64,000 bases of DNA from Halalkalibacter urbisdiaboli (GCF_002156385.1 NZ_MVJM01000001.1:329573-393572); one strand, 5' to 3'. Shown: positions 42,218 through 51,446, counted from the stretch's first letter. Numbers and translations are program-made. The notes: generated from the sequence alone by a model not told the origin.

Positions 42218-43795
42218 ATGAAAAAATGGACCTTACTATTTTGTTTCTGTATCATCTTAATCGGTTGTCAAGATACACAGCCAGAAGGGGCAAGCTTACA
42301 AGGAGAGAATGCGTCCAAATTGCGAGAAGACCAAAAGAAAGTGATTGCTATTATGGTCGATTCAATGACATATGACCTTCTTGAAATGGCTGATAAAGAA
42401 GGAAAAATCCCCGCCTTATCTTATTTAATGGAACGGGGTCAAGTTCATAAAGAGTTTATTGCCCCATTTCCAACCTTATCTGTTGTTATCGAAAGTACTT
42501 TGATAACAGGTGCAGAGCCTGATGTACATAATGTACCAGGATTAGTTTGGTATAACCAGGACGAAAACCGCTTAATAAATTATGGTTCCACAACGATGGG
42601 AATGTGGAAACTCGGGTTTAAACAAGTTCTGTATGATAGTTTATACCATTTAAATAACACTCATTTAAGCAAAAATACAGAAACGATTTTCGAAAGCTTA
42701 CAGCGTCATGGTTTTTCAACCGGTTCTATCAACACTCTTGTTTATCGCGGTCAAACCGAACACGAGCTCACGTTACCCGTGCCATTTAATAAAATCCTTT
42801 CAGAACAAATTCCAATAAAAACACATGGACCTGATCTCCTTTCATTCGGAAAAGTCATTCAACCGAAAGTCGTTCAAGAAAACGAATCAAAGCATGATGC
42901 GATCTACCAAAAATTTGGCTTAAATGACCAACACTCAACTGAAGTCGTAAAAAAATTAATAGAAAAACAACAGCAACCGGATTTTACATTTATATTTTTT
43001 CCAAATTTTGATAAAGAAGCTCATTATCATGGACCTGATAATGTTGAAGATTTTGCTGAGGCAGATTATTATTTACAGGAAATATTAAATAGTTATGACA
43101 GCTGGGATAAAGCTTTAGAGGAGAATATTTTTATCGTTTTTGGTGATCATGGTCAAGATGCCATTGTACATGACAAAGGGAAAGCAGCAATTGAATTAGA
43201 GCCTTTACTAGAGCCTTATTCCATTGCTCCGCTTCTAGATGACCCCGCAAGCGCTGACTTTATTGTCGCTAATAACCATCGGATGGTCTATCTATATCGA
43301 GGTTTAACAGAAATAGCTTGGAAGGATATTCAATCAAGCATATTACAAGATGAACGAGTTGACCATGTTGCCTATTTAGAAGGTGAAGAACTGGTCATTC
43401 ATCATAACGACGAAATATTACGTGTGAAAAAAGACGGGGGTTGGAAAGATGAATTTGATCAAAGTTGGGAACTATCAGGAGACCCTCATCTCGTAGACGT
43501 AACCATTAATCACGATGAGCAAACGATAAGTTATGGGGATTATCCAGACGCATTTAATCAGCTTTATCATGCACTGCATAGCCATTCAGATTCCATGATT
43601 ATAACAGCAAAACCTGGTTATGTTATGAAAACGGAAGCTTCACCTGTCCATCATGACGGTGGTGAACATGGTGGATTCCATAAAAATGATACAGAAGCAG
43701 CGCTCATAATAGCAGGAACTGATAAGGAGCCAAATGACAAAAGAATGACTGAATTTAAGCCTTATATCCTTTCTTTGTTCGGAATTGAAGACTAG
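42218..43795 (+). CDS. Alkaline-phosphatase-superfamily phosphodiesterase lipoprotein
   Basis: This 525-residue lipoprotein has a signal peptide ending in lipobox LIGC (Cys17). It has the type I phosphodiesterase/nucleotide pyrophosphatase domain (about 40-520). Metal ligands and nucleophile are visible: Asp48 in AIMVDSMTYD, Thr in PFPTLSVVIEST, Asp and His in FPNFDKEAHYHGPD, Asp-His in VFGDHGQD and His in GGEHGGFH. It would act outside the membrane on a phosphodiester substrate (nucleotide, phosphonate or lipid head group), unknown here. It is co-transcribed with the DUF421 gene. AAGGGG precedes ATG 42218. A strong terminator follows, shared with sodF. Confidence 0.84.
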   Translation: MKKWTLLFCFCIILIGCQDTQPEGASLQGENASKLREDQKKVIAIMVDSMTYDLLEMADKEGKIPALSYLMERGQVHKEFIAPFPTLSVVIESTLITGAEPDVHNVPGLVWYNQDENRLINYGSTTMGMWKLGFKQVLYDSLYHLNNTHLSKNTETIFESLQRHGFSTGSINTLVYRGQTEHELTLPVPFNKILSEQIPIKTHGPDLLSFGKVIQPKVVQENESKHDAIYQKFGLNDQHSTEVVKKLIEKQQQPDFTFIFFPNFDKEAHYHGPDNVEDFAEADYYLQEILNSYDSWDKALEENIFIVFGDHGQDAIVHDKGKAAIELEPLLEPYSIAPLLDDPASADFIVANNHRMVYLYRGLTEIAWKDIQSSILQDERVDHVAYLEGEELVIHHNDEILRVKKDGGWKDEFDQSWELSGDPHLVDVTINHDEQTISYGDYPDAFNQLYHALHSHSDSMIITAKPGYVMKTEASPVHHDGGEHGGFHKNDTEAALIIAGTDKEPNDKRMTEFKPYILSLFGIED

Positions 43796-43812
43796 AATTT
43801 CTAAACAGTATG

Positions 43813-43850
43813 AAAGTGCCAAGGGATAGTAAAAATCCCTTAGGCACTTT
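43813..43850. terminator. Bidirectional terminator between the phosphodiesterase gene and sodF
   Basis: AAAGTGCCAAGGGAT (43813-43827) and ATCCCTTAGGCACTTT form a 15-bp stem with one mismatch around AGTAAAA, followed by TTTAG. It serves two convergent genes. Confidence 0.88.
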
Positions 43851-43856
43851 TTTAGC

Positions 43857-44750
43857 TTAATAAGGTTTCCACAGCAACTGACGAGCTTTCATATAGCGTT
43901 CATTCACTGCGGGCCAGTTCACTACATTCCACCAGTTGGAAATATAAGGAGTGCGTTCATTTTTATATTGTAAATAATAAGCATGCTCCCAAACATCTAA
44001 GACAAGCAATGGTACAATATCCTGTTGAGAAAGGTTTTGGTGTTTTTCGGCTTGAAGGATTTCGAGACGGTGGGAGCGTGGTGACCAAACTAAAAGGGCC
44101 CAACCTACACCTTCTACATTCTCAGCTGCTTTCGAAAAATGCTCCTTCATTTTGCGGAAGCTACCAAAATCTCGCTTGATTTGTGCAGCTAATTCACCAC
44201 TCGGCTCTCCGCCACCCCTTGGACTCATAATATTCCAAAAAATTGTGTGTAAATAATGCCCAGCACCGTTAAACGCCGCCTCTCGCTCCCAATGCTTTAT
44301 TAGTTCATAGTCACCAGATTTTCGCGCCTGTTCCATCTTTTTCTCAGCTTTATTTAAACCGTCAACATAGCTCTGGTGATGTTTTTGGTGATGGAGCTTC
44401 ATAATTTCTTTAGAAATATAAGGCTCTAATGCATCATATGGATAGGGAAGCGGTGGGAGCTTATGACCGCCGATTGGAACACGGCTTAATTGCTGTCCAT
44501 TCGCTTGACGATTGTCAAAAATGGATTCGAGCGTGCACCATTCGGTATAAACTTTAGATGCGAACTGGTCTAAATCTATATCTCGATATTGCTGAGGTTT
44601 TTCCACTTCATTAAGTAACTCTATAAGTGCCGTAACAAACGGCTCAGTCCGTTCATAACCAACTTGTTTTTCAATCGTAGCTCCATGTTCACTCCACATC
44701 TCCTTTAAACTCAAAGCCCACTGCTCAATAGTCTCTTCATGTTGATTCAT
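43857..44750 (-). CDS. sodF: Iron/manganese superoxide dismutase with N-terminal extension (SodF-like)
   Basis: This enzyme dismutates superoxide to O2 and hydrogen peroxide. It has 297 residues: an N-terminal helical extension of about 95 residues without known function, then the Fe/Mn SOD fold. Metal ligands: His in LHHQKHHQSYV, His in FNGAGHYLHTIFW, and Asp/His in LDVWEHAYYLQY. The layout with the long N-terminus equals B. subtilis SodF (about 280 residues), not the short SodA. The extension has no signal peptide. Start ATG 44750 with AAAGGAGGAAGA. It is monocistronic, with its own terminator on the far side. Confidence 0.9.
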   Translation of the reverse strand: MNQHEETIEQWALSLKEMWSEHGATIEKQVGYERTEPFVTALIELLNEVEKPQQYRDIDLDQFASKVYTEWCTLESIFDNRQANGQQLSRVPIGGHKLPPLPYPYDALEPYISKEIMKLHHQKHHQSYVDGLNKAEKKMEQARKSGDYELIKHWEREAAFNGAGHYLHTIFWNIMSPRGGGEPSGELAAQIKRDFGSFRKMKEHFSKAAENVEGVGWALLVWSPRSHRLEILQAEKHQNLSQQDIVPLLVLDVWEHAYYLQYKNERTPYISNWWNVVNWPAVNERYMKARQLLWKPY

Positions 44751-44830
44751 TTATCTTCCTCCTTTTATGCAGTCCTTCTATGGTATGTAGCAAAAATAGG
44801 CAGTGTGTTTGTCTTGGTATTTTCGATTAA

Positions 44831-44865
44831 AAGCAAAGAAGCAGAGTAACAACTTACTCTGCTTC
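44831..44865 (-). terminator. Terminator overlapping the scpB stop codon
   Basis: GAAGCAGAGTAA (minus strand, 44865-44854) pairs perfectly with TTACTCTGCTTC (44849-44838) around a 4-nt loop, followed by TTTGCTTTT. The scpB stop codon TAA is part of the stem. Confidence 0.82.
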
Positions 44866-45441
44866 TAATCCTTCTTCAAATTTTTTGAAAAATAAATCCG
44901 CTTCATCCTCTAAAGATTCATCATCGACATCTTCAGGCAGTGGCGGAAGCTCGTCTAAGTGGGTCAAACCAAAGTGGTCTAAAAACTGCTTCGTTGTTCC
45001 GTATAAAATAGGCCTTCCCGTTCCAGGAGCTCGTCCTACCTCTTTAATTAAAAGTTTTGAGACAAGTGACTGAATCGCCTTTTCCGACTTCACTCCACGT
45101 ATTTCATCAATCTCGACACGAGTAATCGGCTGGCGATAGGCGATAATAGCCAACGTTTCTAATGCAGCCTGCGATAATCCCGAATGAATAGGTGAGGCAG
45201 CTAATTTTTTTAAATATGCAGCATGCTCTGCTCTAGTTGTAAAACGAAAGGCGCCTGCTACTTGAACGATTTGTAGTCCACGATTCTCATTTTCATAACA
45301 GGCTTGTAGGTCAGATATCGCTTCTTCAACCGTAGTTGTTTCTAGTTCTAAAATTTCAGCAACTTGCTCTGAAGTCATACCTTCATCACCTGTTACAAAG
45401 AGCAACGCTTCTATGACTGCTTTTAATTCCTGAAGCTTCAA
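44854..45441 (-). CDS. scpB: Segregation and condensation protein B
   Basis: This accessory winged-helix protein of the SMC condensin complex is needed for chromosome segregation. It has 195 residues with two winged-helix domains (about 1-80 and 85-165), and contains ALLFVTGDEGMTSEQVAEIL, LETLAIIAYRQPITRVEIDEIRGV and LIKEVGRAPGTGRPILYGTT, typical of ScpB. The acidic tail (DDESLEDEADLFF) is variable in the family. It overlaps scpA by 4 nt (ATGA). The start is ATG 45441. The gene order scpA-scpB equals B. subtilis. Confidence 0.95.
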   Translation of the reverse strand: MKLQELKAVIEALLFVTGDEGMTSEQVAEILELETTTVEEAISDLQACYENENRGLQIVQVAGAFRFTTRAEHAAYLKKLAASPIHSGLSQAALETLAIIAYRQPITRVEIDEIRGVKSEKAIQSLVSKLLIKEVGRAPGTGRPILYGTTKQFLDHFGLTHLDELPPLPEDVDDESLEDEADLFFKKFEEGLEAE

Positions 45442-46202
45442 TGCGTCGTTCCTCCCTCTGTACGATAAATTGTGATGTCAGAAAAATTTTCTTCTTGTTC
45501 ACAGCGGATCGCATTTGTTTTCATTAATTCAAGAATTGCTAAGAATGTTACAACAATATGACTCCGTACGGGAACAGGAAAAAGCTCTTCAAACCGACAT
45601 TTCCCTTTGAATGTCTTTAATTCCTCTAATACTTCGATCATTCGATCTTCAATTGAATACTCCTGACTTTTAACAGTTGTCATTCTCGGAGCCTTTAACG
45701 CTTTTCTCTTCACAAGCTTCTGGTAGGCCGCTAACATATCAAATAAAGAAACACCTTGAATCGCAATTTCTCGACGTTCATCATCACTTATGTATGGCTC
45801 CAAATCCTCAGGGGGGCGGGTATGAATTAAACTTCGTCTTTCTTCCTTTTCCTTTAAATCATTTGCCGCTTCCTTATACTTCCGATACTCAATTAAACGG
45901 TACATTAACTCGTCTCTTGGGTCTTCCTCTTCTTCCATCATCAGGTCTTCATCAAACAAATGCTCCTGTTGTTTTGGCAAAAGCATTTTACTTTTTATGG
46001 CTAATAGTGTTGCAGCCATAACTAAATACTCACTAGCAATATTTAGCTCCAACTCTTGCATCGCATGAACATAATTCATATATTGATCCGTTATTGGTGC
46101 AACAGGTATATCATATATATCCACTTCAGCTTGATTAATTAGGTGAAGAAGAAGATCAAGAGGACCTTCAAATGCATCAAGCTTTACACTGTAAGGATCC
46201 AT
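45438..46202 (-). CDS. scpA: Segregation and condensation protein A (kleisin)
   Basis: This is the kleisin subunit of the SMC-ScpAB condensin. It has 254 residues from ATG 46202 (the long frame starts at 46214, but MDPYSVKLDAFEGPLDLLLHLI is the conserved N-terminus). The N-terminal part contacts SMC, the middle part (about 60-150, an acidic linker MMEEEEDPRDEL) binds ScpB, and the C-terminal winged helix (about 180-254; MIEVLEELKTFKGKCRFEELFPV) binds the SMC head. It lies 249 bp from the divergent ypuF gene. Confidence 0.94.
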   Translation of the reverse strand: MDPYSVKLDAFEGPLDLLLHLINQAEVDIYDIPVAPITDQYMNYVHAMQELELNIASEYLVMAATLLAIKSKMLLPKQQEHLFDEDLMMEEEEDPRDELMYRLIEYRKYKEAANDLKEKEERRSLIHTRPPEDLEPYISDDERREIAIQGVSLFDMLAAYQKLVKRKALKAPRMTTVKSQEYSIEDRMIEVLEELKTFKGKCRFEELFPVPVRSHIVVTFLAILELMKTNAIRCEQEENFSDITIYRTEGGTTH

Positions 46203-46451
46203 TCCAACCACCACTAGTTTCTCGTTATTTTAGATGAGATTATATCATAAAATATCACGTCAGGGAACATTCTTTCGCCCTCTTGGATTTTAATAATCCT
46301 ATTCTATCTTACCAAAAGAAAACAAAACATTCTTCAACAAATCAGATCCTTTTTTTACATTTTTCTACGTGAGTGTTGTTTCACTCAACCGTTCGTTTTG
46401 TAAAAGGTTATGCTACACTAGATAAGACTACCAGTGAAGGAGTTTAGCGAT

Positions 46452-46982
46452 ATGTATCCAAAAGCTTATTATGATTACCTCATCTACTTTCATGGCTATC
46501 GGGATTACTTTGAATGTCACGAGGTGTTGGAAGAACATTGGAAATTAAAACCGCGTGGTAAGCGTGATTATCATTGGGTAGGGCTCATTCAAATTGCTGT
46601 TGGCCTTTATCATGAACGAAGGGGCAATATAACAGGAGCAAAACGGATGCTAAGCAGTGCCTTAACTATTATTCAATCAGAGCGAGAAGAAATCAGAAAA
46701 CTCGGGTTGGACAGTCAACAGTTAATGACAATGCTTAGTACGAGAGTGAAGGAATTGAGTGAAGAAAGACCCGTTTTTTCAGATATGAATCTCCCTATCA
46801 TTGATCACGACCTTCTTATCACTTGCCAAGAGCAATGTCAGCATTTAGGGATTACTTGGGCTCACCGAAGTGATCTGAATAATAATTATCTAATTCATAA
46901 ACATAAAAAAAGAGACCGTAGTGAGGTCATCGAAGAGAGAACATTCCAAATTAAAAAGCGTCATACTCAACAAAATAACTAA
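46452..46982 (+). CDS. ypuF: DUF309 family protein YpuF
   Basis: This 176-residue soluble helical protein is of unknown function. The DUF309 core (about 1-80) is visible: YFHGYRDYFECHEVLEEHWK and the phrase HWVGLIQIAVGLYHERRGNITGAKRML, typical of the family, in which a His/Glu pair may bind a metal. The C-terminal third is basic and low in conservation. The start is ATG 46452, because AAGGAG lies upstream; the GTG at 46434 overlaps that site. It is monocistronic, divergent from scpA, and followed by a terminator shared with ribT. The scpAB/ypuF/rib linkage is the B. subtilis arrangement. Confidence 0.85.
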   Translation: MYPKAYYDYLIYFHGYRDYFECHEVLEEHWKLKPRGKRDYHWVGLIQIAVGLYHERRGNITGAKRMLSSALTIIQSEREEIRKLGLDSQQLMTMLSTRVKELSEERPVFSDMNLPIIDHDLLITCQEQCQHLGITWAHRSDLNNNYLIHKHKKRDRSEVIEERTFQIKKRHTQQNN

Positions 46983-47004
46983 TATTCGTTCCATAAGTTT
47001 ATAG

Positions 47005-47040
47005 AGGTGAATCAAAGGAGTCTCTCCTTTATTCACCTTT
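47005..47040. terminator. Terminator between convergent ypuF and ribT
   Basis: GGTGAATCAAAGGAG (47006-47020) and CTCCTTTATTCACC form a long stem with one mismatch and a small loop, followed by TTTACATTTT. It ends the ypuF transcript and lies just beyond the end of ribT. Confidence 0.82.
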
Positions 47041-47057
47041 ACATTTTCGCTGTCATT

Positions 47058-47408
47058 TTAGACTAGTTCACTTTCACATGCTTGATAAAACGCTTTCGTT
47101 TCCTTAGTCGGTTTTAATTGGTAAGCTGTTTGCTCTTTAAATGCTTGAAGCATTTTCTTACCAATCCCTTCCTGACGATGGGATGGATTCACACAAAGAT
47201 GCTGCAACAATGCCTCTTCTCCCTGAAGCTTAATCCCTAGCACTCCTACAAAATCAGCTTCTTCTTGCCATAAATACAATTTCCACTCTGGATCTTCTTC
47301 ATATTGTTCGATCGTTTTTTGTAGCTTCTTTAAATCCTTTTCTTTTGGCATAAATGAAAGAAGACCCATTGCAATCTTTTGATTGAAAGGTTTATAAGCG
47401 ATAAGCAT
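47058..47408 (-). CDS. ribT: RibT, GNAT-family acetyltransferase
   Basis: This 116-residue acyltransferase-like protein is encoded next to the riboflavin operon. It has a GNAT fold; the acetyl-CoA-binding motif A is HLCVNPSHRQEGIGKKML near residues 70-87. B. subtilis RibT has the same length; its acceptor is unknown. A terminator after ribH separates it from ribDEAH here, so it may be transcribed separately. The start is ATG 47408 with GGGGAAA only weakly resembling a ribosome site. Confidence 0.85.
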   Translation of the reverse strand: MLIAYKPFNQKIAMGLLSFMPKEKDLKKLQKTIEQYEEDPEWKLYLWQEEADFVGVLGIKLQGEEALLQHLCVNPSHRQEGIGKKMLQAFKEQTAYQLKPTKETKAFYQACESELV

Positions 47409-47531
47409 AGTTTCCCCTCTTTACCATTTCTCTTCTTTTTTATTTTACCATAGGCAACAACATAAAATGGACTGAATTCAAAAGTCCTATAAAAGGCGAG
47501 TTAAATCTGTTCATAAATAGTATATGTAGAA

Positions 47532-47567
47532 AGATGAAAAGCGTAACCTCAATGAAGGTTACGCTTT
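47532..47567 (-). terminator. Terminator after ribH
   Basis: AAAGCGTAACCT and AGGTTACGCTTT form a 12-bp stem around a short loop (47538-47567), followed on the minus strand by TCATCTTTC. It closes the ribD-ribE-ribAB-ribH operon ahead of ribT. Confidence 0.75.
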
Positions 47568-47589
47568 ACTCACCATTAGTATGTTTAAT

Positions 47590-48060
47590 TTATGCGTCAA
47601 ATGAACGACTTAAATTCGCCATTTCAATCGCAGCTGTTGCAGCATCCCAGCCTTTGTTACCAGCTTTCGTACCTGCGCGCTCAACTGCCTGCTCAATTGT
47701 ATCGGTTGTTAAAACACCAAAAATAACCGGCTTTCCAGAAGATAATGATAGTGAGCCGACACCCTTCGCTACTTCGTTACATACGTAATCAAAATGAGGC
47801 GTTGAACCACGAATAACAGTCCCCAACGTTATCACTGCATCATATTGTCCACTATCGGCCATCTTCTTAGCTGCAAACGGAATTTCAAATGCACCTGGAA
47901 CCCATGCAACATCTACATCTCCTTCAGCCACACCGTGACGCTTTAGTGCATCCTCTGCTCCACCTAAAAGCTTACTCGTAATAAATTCATTAAAACGGCC
48001 AACAACGATCCCAACCTTTAATCCAGTTCCAACTAAATGACCTTCGTATACTTTACCCAT
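47590..48060 (-). CDS. ribH: 6,7-dimethyl-8-ribityllumazine synthase
   Basis: This enzyme condenses 5-amino-6-ribitylaminouracil with 3,4-dihydroxy-2-butanone 4-phosphate to make lumazine, the riboflavin precursor. In Bacillus it forms a 60-mer capsid around RibE. It has 156 residues. Motifs: [56 protein letters not shown] and the catalytic His88 region. Start ATG 48060 with AGGAGGAAT. It is the last gene of the operon. The length is as usual for the family. Confidence 0.97.
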   Translation of the reverse strand: MGKVYEGHLVGTGLKVGIVVGRFNEFITSKLLGGAEDALKRHGVAEGDVDVAWVPGAFEIPFAAKKMADSGQYDAVITLGTVIRGSTPHFDYVCNEVAKGVGSLSLSSGKPVIFGVLTTDTIEQAVERAGTKAGNKGWDAATAAIEMANLSRSFDA

Positions 48061-48118
48061 TAGTAATTCCTCCTTCTATGTAGAGAGCTTTTTTTCAAAA
48101 AAGCTCAAGAAAACTCTT

Positions 48119-49324
48119 TTAAAAATGAAGCATATGTCCTAATTTCTCGGTTTTTGTCCGCAAGTATTTTTCATTGTCCTTATTATGAGGAAGTTGAAGC
48201 GGCACACGTTCAACGACTTCAAGATCATACCCTTTTAACCCAGTAATTTTTCTTGGATTATTCGTTAGCAATTTCATTTGCTTTACACCGAGGTCACGCA
48301 ATATTTGCGCCCCAATTCCATAATCCCGTAAATCTGCAGGGAAGCCTAACTTTTCATTCGCTTCTACTGTATCATAGCCTTCTTCCTGTAATTTATAAGC
48401 ACGAAGCTTATTCATTAATCCAATTCCACGCCCCTCTTGACGCATGTATAATAGAATCCCTTTTCCTTCTCTCTCAATTTGGGCAAGAGCTGCATGAAGC
48501 TGAGGACCACAATCACAGCGATGTGAACCAAACACATCACCCGTTAAACATTCGGAATGAACGCGTACAAGGGTTGGCTCTCCATCTATAATGGTCCCTT
48601 TTACTAGAGCGACACTTTCCTTGCCATCGACGACATCACTATAACCAATTGCTCGGAAATCACCAAAATCAGTTGGGAGTTTTATTTCGACTTCTTGTTT
48701 CACAAGCTTATCTTTTCGATGACGATACTTAATTAAATCTTTAATTGTAATCATTTTTAACTCATGCTCTTTTGCAATTTTTTTCAATTCAGGGACACGT
48801 GCCATCGTGCCATCTTCATTCATAATCTCACAAATAACACCAGCAGGCTTTGAACCAGCAAGTCTTGCTAAATCGACTGCCGCCTCTGTATGGCCTGCTC
48901 GACGAAGGACGCCACCATTCTTTGCTATAAGTGGGAACGTATGACCAGGACGCTTAAAATGATGTTTTTTAGCCTTATCATCAATTAAAGCGCGGACTGT
49001 ATCCGCTCGTTCCTTTGCTGAAATTCCTGTTGAATTCGTATAATGATCCACACTAACTGTAAACGCCGTACCATGTGGGTCAGTATTATGATCAACCATT
49101 GCTTCTAGATCTAATTGTTTTGCTCGTTCTTCCGTTATTGGTGCACATACGAGTCCACGACCATGTGTGACCATAAAATTAATCACTTCAGGTGTTACTT
49201 TTTCCGCTATTGCGATAAAGTCACCTTCATTTTCACGATCTTCATCATCACATACTATCACAACTTTGCCTTGCATTAATTCATAAATTGCTTCCTCAAT
49301 CGGATCAAAGATGTTCTTTGTCAT
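48119..49324 (-). CDS. ribA: Bifunctional DHBP synthase / GTP cyclohydrolase II
   Basis: This two-domain enzyme of 401 residues carries out both starting reactions of riboflavin synthesis. Residues 1-200 are 3,4-dihydroxy-2-butanone 4-phosphate synthase ([11 protein letters not shown] acidic loop, [33 protein letters not shown]). Residues from about 205 are GTP cyclohydrolase II, with the zinc cysteines in [21 protein letters not shown] and [18 protein letters not shown]. The start is ATG 49324: AGGTAGGTG lies just upstream; the GTG three codons earlier falls inside that site. In B. subtilis this gene is ribA (ribBA elsewhere). Confidence 0.97.
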   Translation of the reverse strand: MTKNIFDPIEEAIYELMQGKVVIVCDDEDRENEGDFIAIAEKVTPEVINFMVTHGRGLVCAPITEERAKQLDLEAMVDHNTDPHGTAFTVSVDHYTNSTGISAKERADTVRALIDDKAKKHHFKRPGHTFPLIAKNGGVLRRAGHTEAAVDLARLAGSKPAGVICEIMNEDGTMARVPELKKIAKEHELKMITIKDLIKYRHRKDKLVKQEVEIKLPTDFGDFRAIGYSDVVDGKESVALVKGTIIDGEPTLVRVHSECLTGDVFGSHRCDCGPQLHAALAQIEREGKGILLYMRQEGRGIGLMNKLRAYKLQEEGYDTVEANEKLGFPADLRDYGIGAQILRDLGVKQMKLLTNNPRKITGLKGYDLEVVERVPLQLPHNKDNEKYLRTKTEKLGHMLHF

Positions 49325-49365
49325 CGATTTCACCTACCTTATTTATTTGTTATAGAATCTCAACA

Positions 49366-50022
49366 TCATTTAAAGCCATGCTCCTCTAAAAAGCTTGCAG
49401 ATAGAGATGGGCCAGAAGTCGATTGTTCAAATCGTCTTACAATAAATTGCTCAATATATTTACCTACCATATCACATTCAATATTAACAATATCACCAAC
49501 ATTTTTAGAGCCGATAATCGTCTCCTCTAGCGTATGAGGAATAATTGAAATGGTAAAAGAGGAATCATCTACAGCAAAAATTGTTAAGCTCGTACCATCG
49601 ACAGCTACGGAACCTTTATAAATCATATAGTTACGAAGCTCCGGAGAAACCCCTATCCGATAATAAACTGCATTATGCTGCGCATCTTTTGATAAAATCT
49701 GTCCAATACCATCGACATGCCCTGAAACAAAGTGGCCTCCAAAGCGCCCCTTTGCGCTCATCGCGCGCTCTAAATTAACGTTTGAACCACGTCCTAAGCC
49801 TTTCAGACTCGTAGATCGTACTGTTTCAGGCATTAAATCAACAGAAAAATGTTTAGACGTAAAGGATGTCACCGTCAAACAGACACCATTTACGGCAATA
49901 CTATCGCCAAGCTGTACGTCCTCTAACACGTTTTCTGCTGCGATTTTCATCACGATCGCTTCTCCACTTTGGCGTATATCCTCAATTGTTCCAATTTCCT
50001 CAATAATTCCGGTGAACATCAT
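49366..50022 (-). CDS. ribE: Riboflavin synthase alpha subunit
   Basis: This enzyme dismutates two molecules of 6,7-dimethyl-8-ribityllumazine into riboflavin and the diaminouracil. It has 218 residues made of two homologous barrels. Motifs: MFTGIIEEIG at the N-terminus, SIAVNGVCLTV with the conserved Cys, GGHFVSGHVDG, and in the second barrel GSVAVDGTSLTI. Start ATG 50022 follows GGGAGGGATAA; the next ATG is equally possible. It starts within a few bases of the ribD stop. Confidence 0.96.
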   Translation of the reverse strand: MMFTGIIEEIGTIEDIRQSGEAIVMKIAAENVLEDVQLGDSIAVNGVCLTVTSFTSKHFSVDLMPETVRSTSLKGLGRGSNVNLERAMSAKGRFGGHFVSGHVDGIGQILSKDAQHNAVYYRIGVSPELRNYMIYKGSVAVDGTSLTIFAVDDSSFTISIIPHTLEETIIGSKNVGDIVNIECDMVGKYIEQFIVRRFEQSTSGPSLSASFLEEHGFK

Positions 50023-51102
50023 TTATCCCTCCCTTACTGAAACAATTTTCACATCGTCTCCAATTTTTACAACGTTTTGAATAACGAACTTTAGTGCCTC
50101 ATCAACTTCGGATACACCCTCTCCTCCGATTACAGACGGTGCACCAGCACCACCAAATAACTTAGGTGCAATGTACGTAATAACTTGATTCACTTGTTTT
50201 TCCTGAAGAAAGCCACCATTTACTTCGGCTCCTCCCTCAACAAAAACGGAAGTTATACTACGTCTCCCTAGCTCTTCTAAAACGGAAGAAATCGAAAACG
50301 CATCAACGCGAATAATGGTCACACCTTTTTCCTGAAGCAGCTTTTCTTTTTCCTGTGAAGCTGCTTTTGTCGTCATAATCCAAGTTGGTGCTTCTCCATC
50401 TGTTACTATATTAGCGTCTAAAGGGGTGCGAAGCTGACGGTCTAGAATGACTCGAACTGGGTTTTTCCCACCATTCGGTAAACGAGTTGTTAAAGACGGA
50501 TTGTCAGCTATAACCGTTCCGCTACCGACAAGAATCGCATCATGAGTGTGTCGGTAGTGATGAACATCCTCTCTAGAAGGAGGCCCTGTAATCCATTTGC
50601 TTTTTCCTGTTACTGTTGCTGTTTTTCCATCGAGCGTCGTTGCTGACTTTAACGTAACAAACGGCTTTTTCGTTTTAATATAGTGGAAGAACACTTGGTT
50701 CAGATCTCTTGATTCCTGTTCACAAACCCCAATCTTAACCTTTATGCCTGCCTTTCTTAGTTTTTCTACTCCTTTTCCCGCTACAGCAGGATTAGGATCG
50801 ACCATGGCAATAACGACTCGCTTTAAGCCTCTCTCAATAATTAAATCAGCACACGGTGGTGTTTTTCCGTAATGACTACATGGCTCAAGGGTGACATAAA
50901 TCGTTGCACCATAAGCTTTATCGCCTGCCATCTTTAGTGCTTGAACTTCTGCATGACCCTCTCCAGCCTTTAAATGCGCACCCATCCCTACAATTTGACC
51001 GTCCTTTACGACCACAGAACCGACCATGGGATTCGGGGATGTTTGTCCACGAGTCCCCTCGGCAAGCTGGAGAGCCAACCTCATATAATCCTCATCTTTC
51101 AT
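50023..51102 (-). CDS. ribD: Bifunctional riboflavin deaminase/reductase
   Basis: This 359-residue enzyme catalyses the second and third steps of riboflavin synthesis. The N-terminal deaminase domain (about 1-145) has the zinc motif GHAEVQALKMAG and TLEPCSHYGKTPPCADLII. The C-terminal reductase domain (about 147-359) has KSATTLDGKTATVTGKSKWITGP and VFVEGGAEVNGGFL. It is the first gene of the operon, directly downstream of the FMN riboswitch and its terminator, with ATG 51102 preceded by AGGGGATCC. Length and order match B. subtilis. Confidence 0.96.
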   Translation of the reverse strand: MKDEDYMRLALQLAEGTRGQTSPNPMVGSVVVKDGQIVGMGAHLKAGEGHAEVQALKMAGDKAYGATIYVTLEPCSHYGKTPPCADLIIERGLKRVVIAMVDPNPAVAGKGVEKLRKAGIKVKIGVCEQESRDLNQVFFHYIKTKKPFVTLKSATTLDGKTATVTGKSKWITGPPSREDVHHYRHTHDAILVGSGTVIADNPSLTTRLPNGGKNPVRVILDRQLRTPLDANIVTDGEAPTWIMTTKAASQEKEKLLQEKGVTIIRVDAFSISSVLEELGRRSITSVFVEGGAEVNGGFLQEKQVNQVITYIAPKLFGGAGAPSVIGGEGVSEVDEALKFVIQNVVKIGDDVKIVSVREG

Positions 51103-51128
51103 TTGGATCCCCTCGTTCTATCACAAAA

Positions 51129-51161
51129 TACAAAAAACCCGAAGTTTCTTTCCTTCGGGTT
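51129..51161 (-). terminator. Regulated terminator of the FMN riboswitch
   Basis: On the minus strand AACCCGAAG (51161-51153) pairs with CTTCGGGTT (51144-51136), followed by TTTTTTGTATTTTG. It lies between the aptamer and ribD, as expected of the switch that stops transcription when FMN is bound. Confidence 0.85.
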
Positions 51162-51295
51162 GGTTTCTAAATAAGAGTATCACGAAACAAGCCGTTCCCT
51201 TAAGACAAACGGATTGCGTGGTAGCATCTGAAAAAGGGCATACTTACCCTATAGTTTTGTAGCATTTTTCGAAAAAAATGCCTCACATGCTCTTC

Positions 51296-51446
51296 TCTCC
51301 TTCTCCCATCCAGACTTTCACTGTCGGTCCCGGACTTTCACCAGGTCCACCGCTTTTGACGAATCAAAATCGGGTCACGGACTAAGAAGCCATTTATGCT
51401 TCATCACCGCCGGTCGGGATTTTCACCCGGCCCCGAAGGATACTAT
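51296..51446 (-). ncRNA. FMN riboswitch (RFN element)
   Basis: On the minus strand the conserved RFN segments occur in order: CTTCGGGGCCGGGTGAAAATC, CCGACCGGCGGTGATG, AGTCCGTGACCCG, TGGACCTGGTGAAAGTCCGG and GACCGACAGTGAAAGTCTGGATGGGAGAAGG. All are diagnostic of the class. A separate terminator is located before ribD. The remaining gap up to 51643 contains only the mscS terminator. Confidence 0.97.
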
